Part shown: in pieces, positions 63,489 through 64,000 of the stretch
How the letters are laid out: each line of letters starts with the position of its first letter
Numbering within the stretch: position 1 is the stretch's first letter
Source of the DNA: Sphingobacterium detergens
Lineage (GTDB): Bacteria; Bacteroidota; Bacteroidia; Sphingobacteriales; Sphingobacteriaceae
DNA length: 64,000 bases
Direction of reading: 5' to 3'
Assembly (NCBI RefSeq): GCF_003610355.1
Contig: NZ_RAPY01000002.1
Location: forward strand, 310,001 to 374,000
Translations under genes and position numbers: made by a program
The notes under the pieces: generated by a model
What the model saw: only the letters and a program-made list of their open reading frames with translations
Databases searched by the model: none
What the model was told of the DNA's origin: nothing

Positions 63489-64000
63489 TTAGAAGCCTAG
63501 ACTATTTGCTTTATTTTCCTTTTTTTGTCCCGCTGTAGGCGCTGCATTTGAAGACTTGGCGGGAGGGGCGTTTGTTGTCGTTTTTGTCGTAGTAGCTGGC
63601 TTCGTCGCAACGGGTTTCGCAGCAGGTGGATTCGACTGAGTCGGAGTTACCTGGGGTTTGGGTACAGTTGTAGATCCTGGTGTACCTGTTGTCGGTGAAG
63701 GCGCTGTCAACGAAAGTGTCACGTCTATTTTGGCGCCTAAGCTCGTTAATCCCTTTTCTACCCCCGGAGATTGCACACTGATCACCGCTGTTGTTGTATC
63801 GGTTACGTTGGGATCGTAGGTTACTGTTCCCAAGCCAAGTCCGGCGCCAGAGAGGGCAAATTTAGCTTCGTTTAAAGGGAGTCCGATAAGATTCGGAATT
63901 TCAACTTCATTCGCTCCAAGACCATTGCCTAGGACAAGATCTATCCGTGAACCTTTTGGAATCATTCGACCATTTCGGATAGACTGACCCGCAAATTGGG
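63489..64000 (-). CDS. PASTA-domain protein, 5' part beyond the window
   Basis: 170 codons are visible, open to the window edge. No in-frame start is needed at 63965, because the reading frame continues upstream into QSIRNGR, which fits a PASTA domain. One complete and part of another PASTA repeat are seen (IPNLIGLPLNEAKFALSGAG; SVQSPGVEKGLTSLGAKID). A Pro/Thr/Ala/Lys-rich tail of about 75 residues follows (PTTGTPGSTTVPKPQ) and the chain ends NSLGF. PASTA domains bind peptidoglycan or beta-lactams. No kinase domain is visible here. It is upstream of mltG. Confidence 0.85.
   Translation of the reverse strand, partial: QFAGQSIRNGRMIPKGSRIDLVLGNGLGANEVEIPNLIGLPLNEAKFALSGAGLGLGTVTYDPNVTDTTTAVISVQSPGVEKGLTSLGAKIDVTLSLTAPSPTTGTPGSTTVPKPQVTPTQSNPPAAKPVATKPATTTKTTTNAPPAKSSNAAPTAGQKKENKANSLGF

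Noticed and set aside
1..64000. CRISPR arrays, insertion sequences, prophage genes
   Set aside because: I saw no regularly spaced repeats, transposase or integrase genes, or phage structural genes anywhere in the window.

Overview
The window comes from a low-to-moderate G+C (about 40% by eye) member of the Bacteroidota, most likely Sphingobacteriaceae (Sphingobacterium-like). The evidence is the mraZ-rsmH-ftsL-pbp-murE-mraY-murD-ftsW-murG-murC-ftsQ-ftsA-ftsZ order, phylum-type promoters (TTG, about 20 bp, TAnnTTTG), few Shine-Dalgarno sequences, and several proteins with Bacteroidota-type architecture (LptD-like barrel, FtsL-like protein, HhH-barrel protein, 6-domain S1). I identify the lineage from gene content only.

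Layout. 1-4.9 kb (minus): the start of a lipoylated E2 acyltransferase (cut by the window edge), cinA and an LptD-like outer-membrane protein. 5.1-6.9 kb (plus): a cell-wall amidase and an MCE/MlaD protein, closed by a 55-bp perfect palindrome. 6.95-7.57 kb: a gene-free stretch with short repeats. 7.7-13.0 kb (minus): an S9 peptidase, then creD, a Coq4-like gene, a small winged-helix regulator and a 6-TM protein, with two copies of one palindromic operator. 13.0-22.7 kb: tRNA-Leu(TAG), trigger factor, TamB-like giant, tsaD, a lipoprotein, a TonB protein and a Spy-like protein. 22.8-27.2 kb (minus): acyltransferase 3, lutB and aspS.

27.3-43.5 kb (plus): the division and cell wall (dcw) cluster, 13 tightly packed genes that make lipid II (murE, mraY, murD, murG, murC) and build the septal ring and septal wall (ftsL-like, PBP, ftsW, ftsQ, ftsA, ftsZ). 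It is headed by mraZ with its tandem operator. The same operator motif occurs twice more towards aspS. A separate 15-mer is shared by the mraZ and ftsZ upstream regions.

43.5-64 kb: a sugar isomerase-like gene, a NarL-type response regulator, mscL, rpmH-rnpA-yidD-tsaB, corA, an OmpH-like lipoprotein, gyrB, then a translationally coupled trio (HhH/outer-membrane barrel, ComEC, RecQ) that could form a DNA-uptake module. The end holds a sulfurtransferase, rpsA, a BrkB-type membrane protein, a YbgC-like thioesterase, mltG and a PASTA protein cut by the window edge.

Most of the window is housekeeping. I see no insertion sequence, prophage, CRISPR array or toxin-antitoxin pair. The points most worth a second look are the HhH-barrel/ComEC/RecQ operon, the extra MraZ-like boxes in front of aspS, the shared motif before mraZ and ftsZ, the regulator-operator-Coq4-CreD locus, and the repeat-bearing gap at 6.9-7.6 kb.
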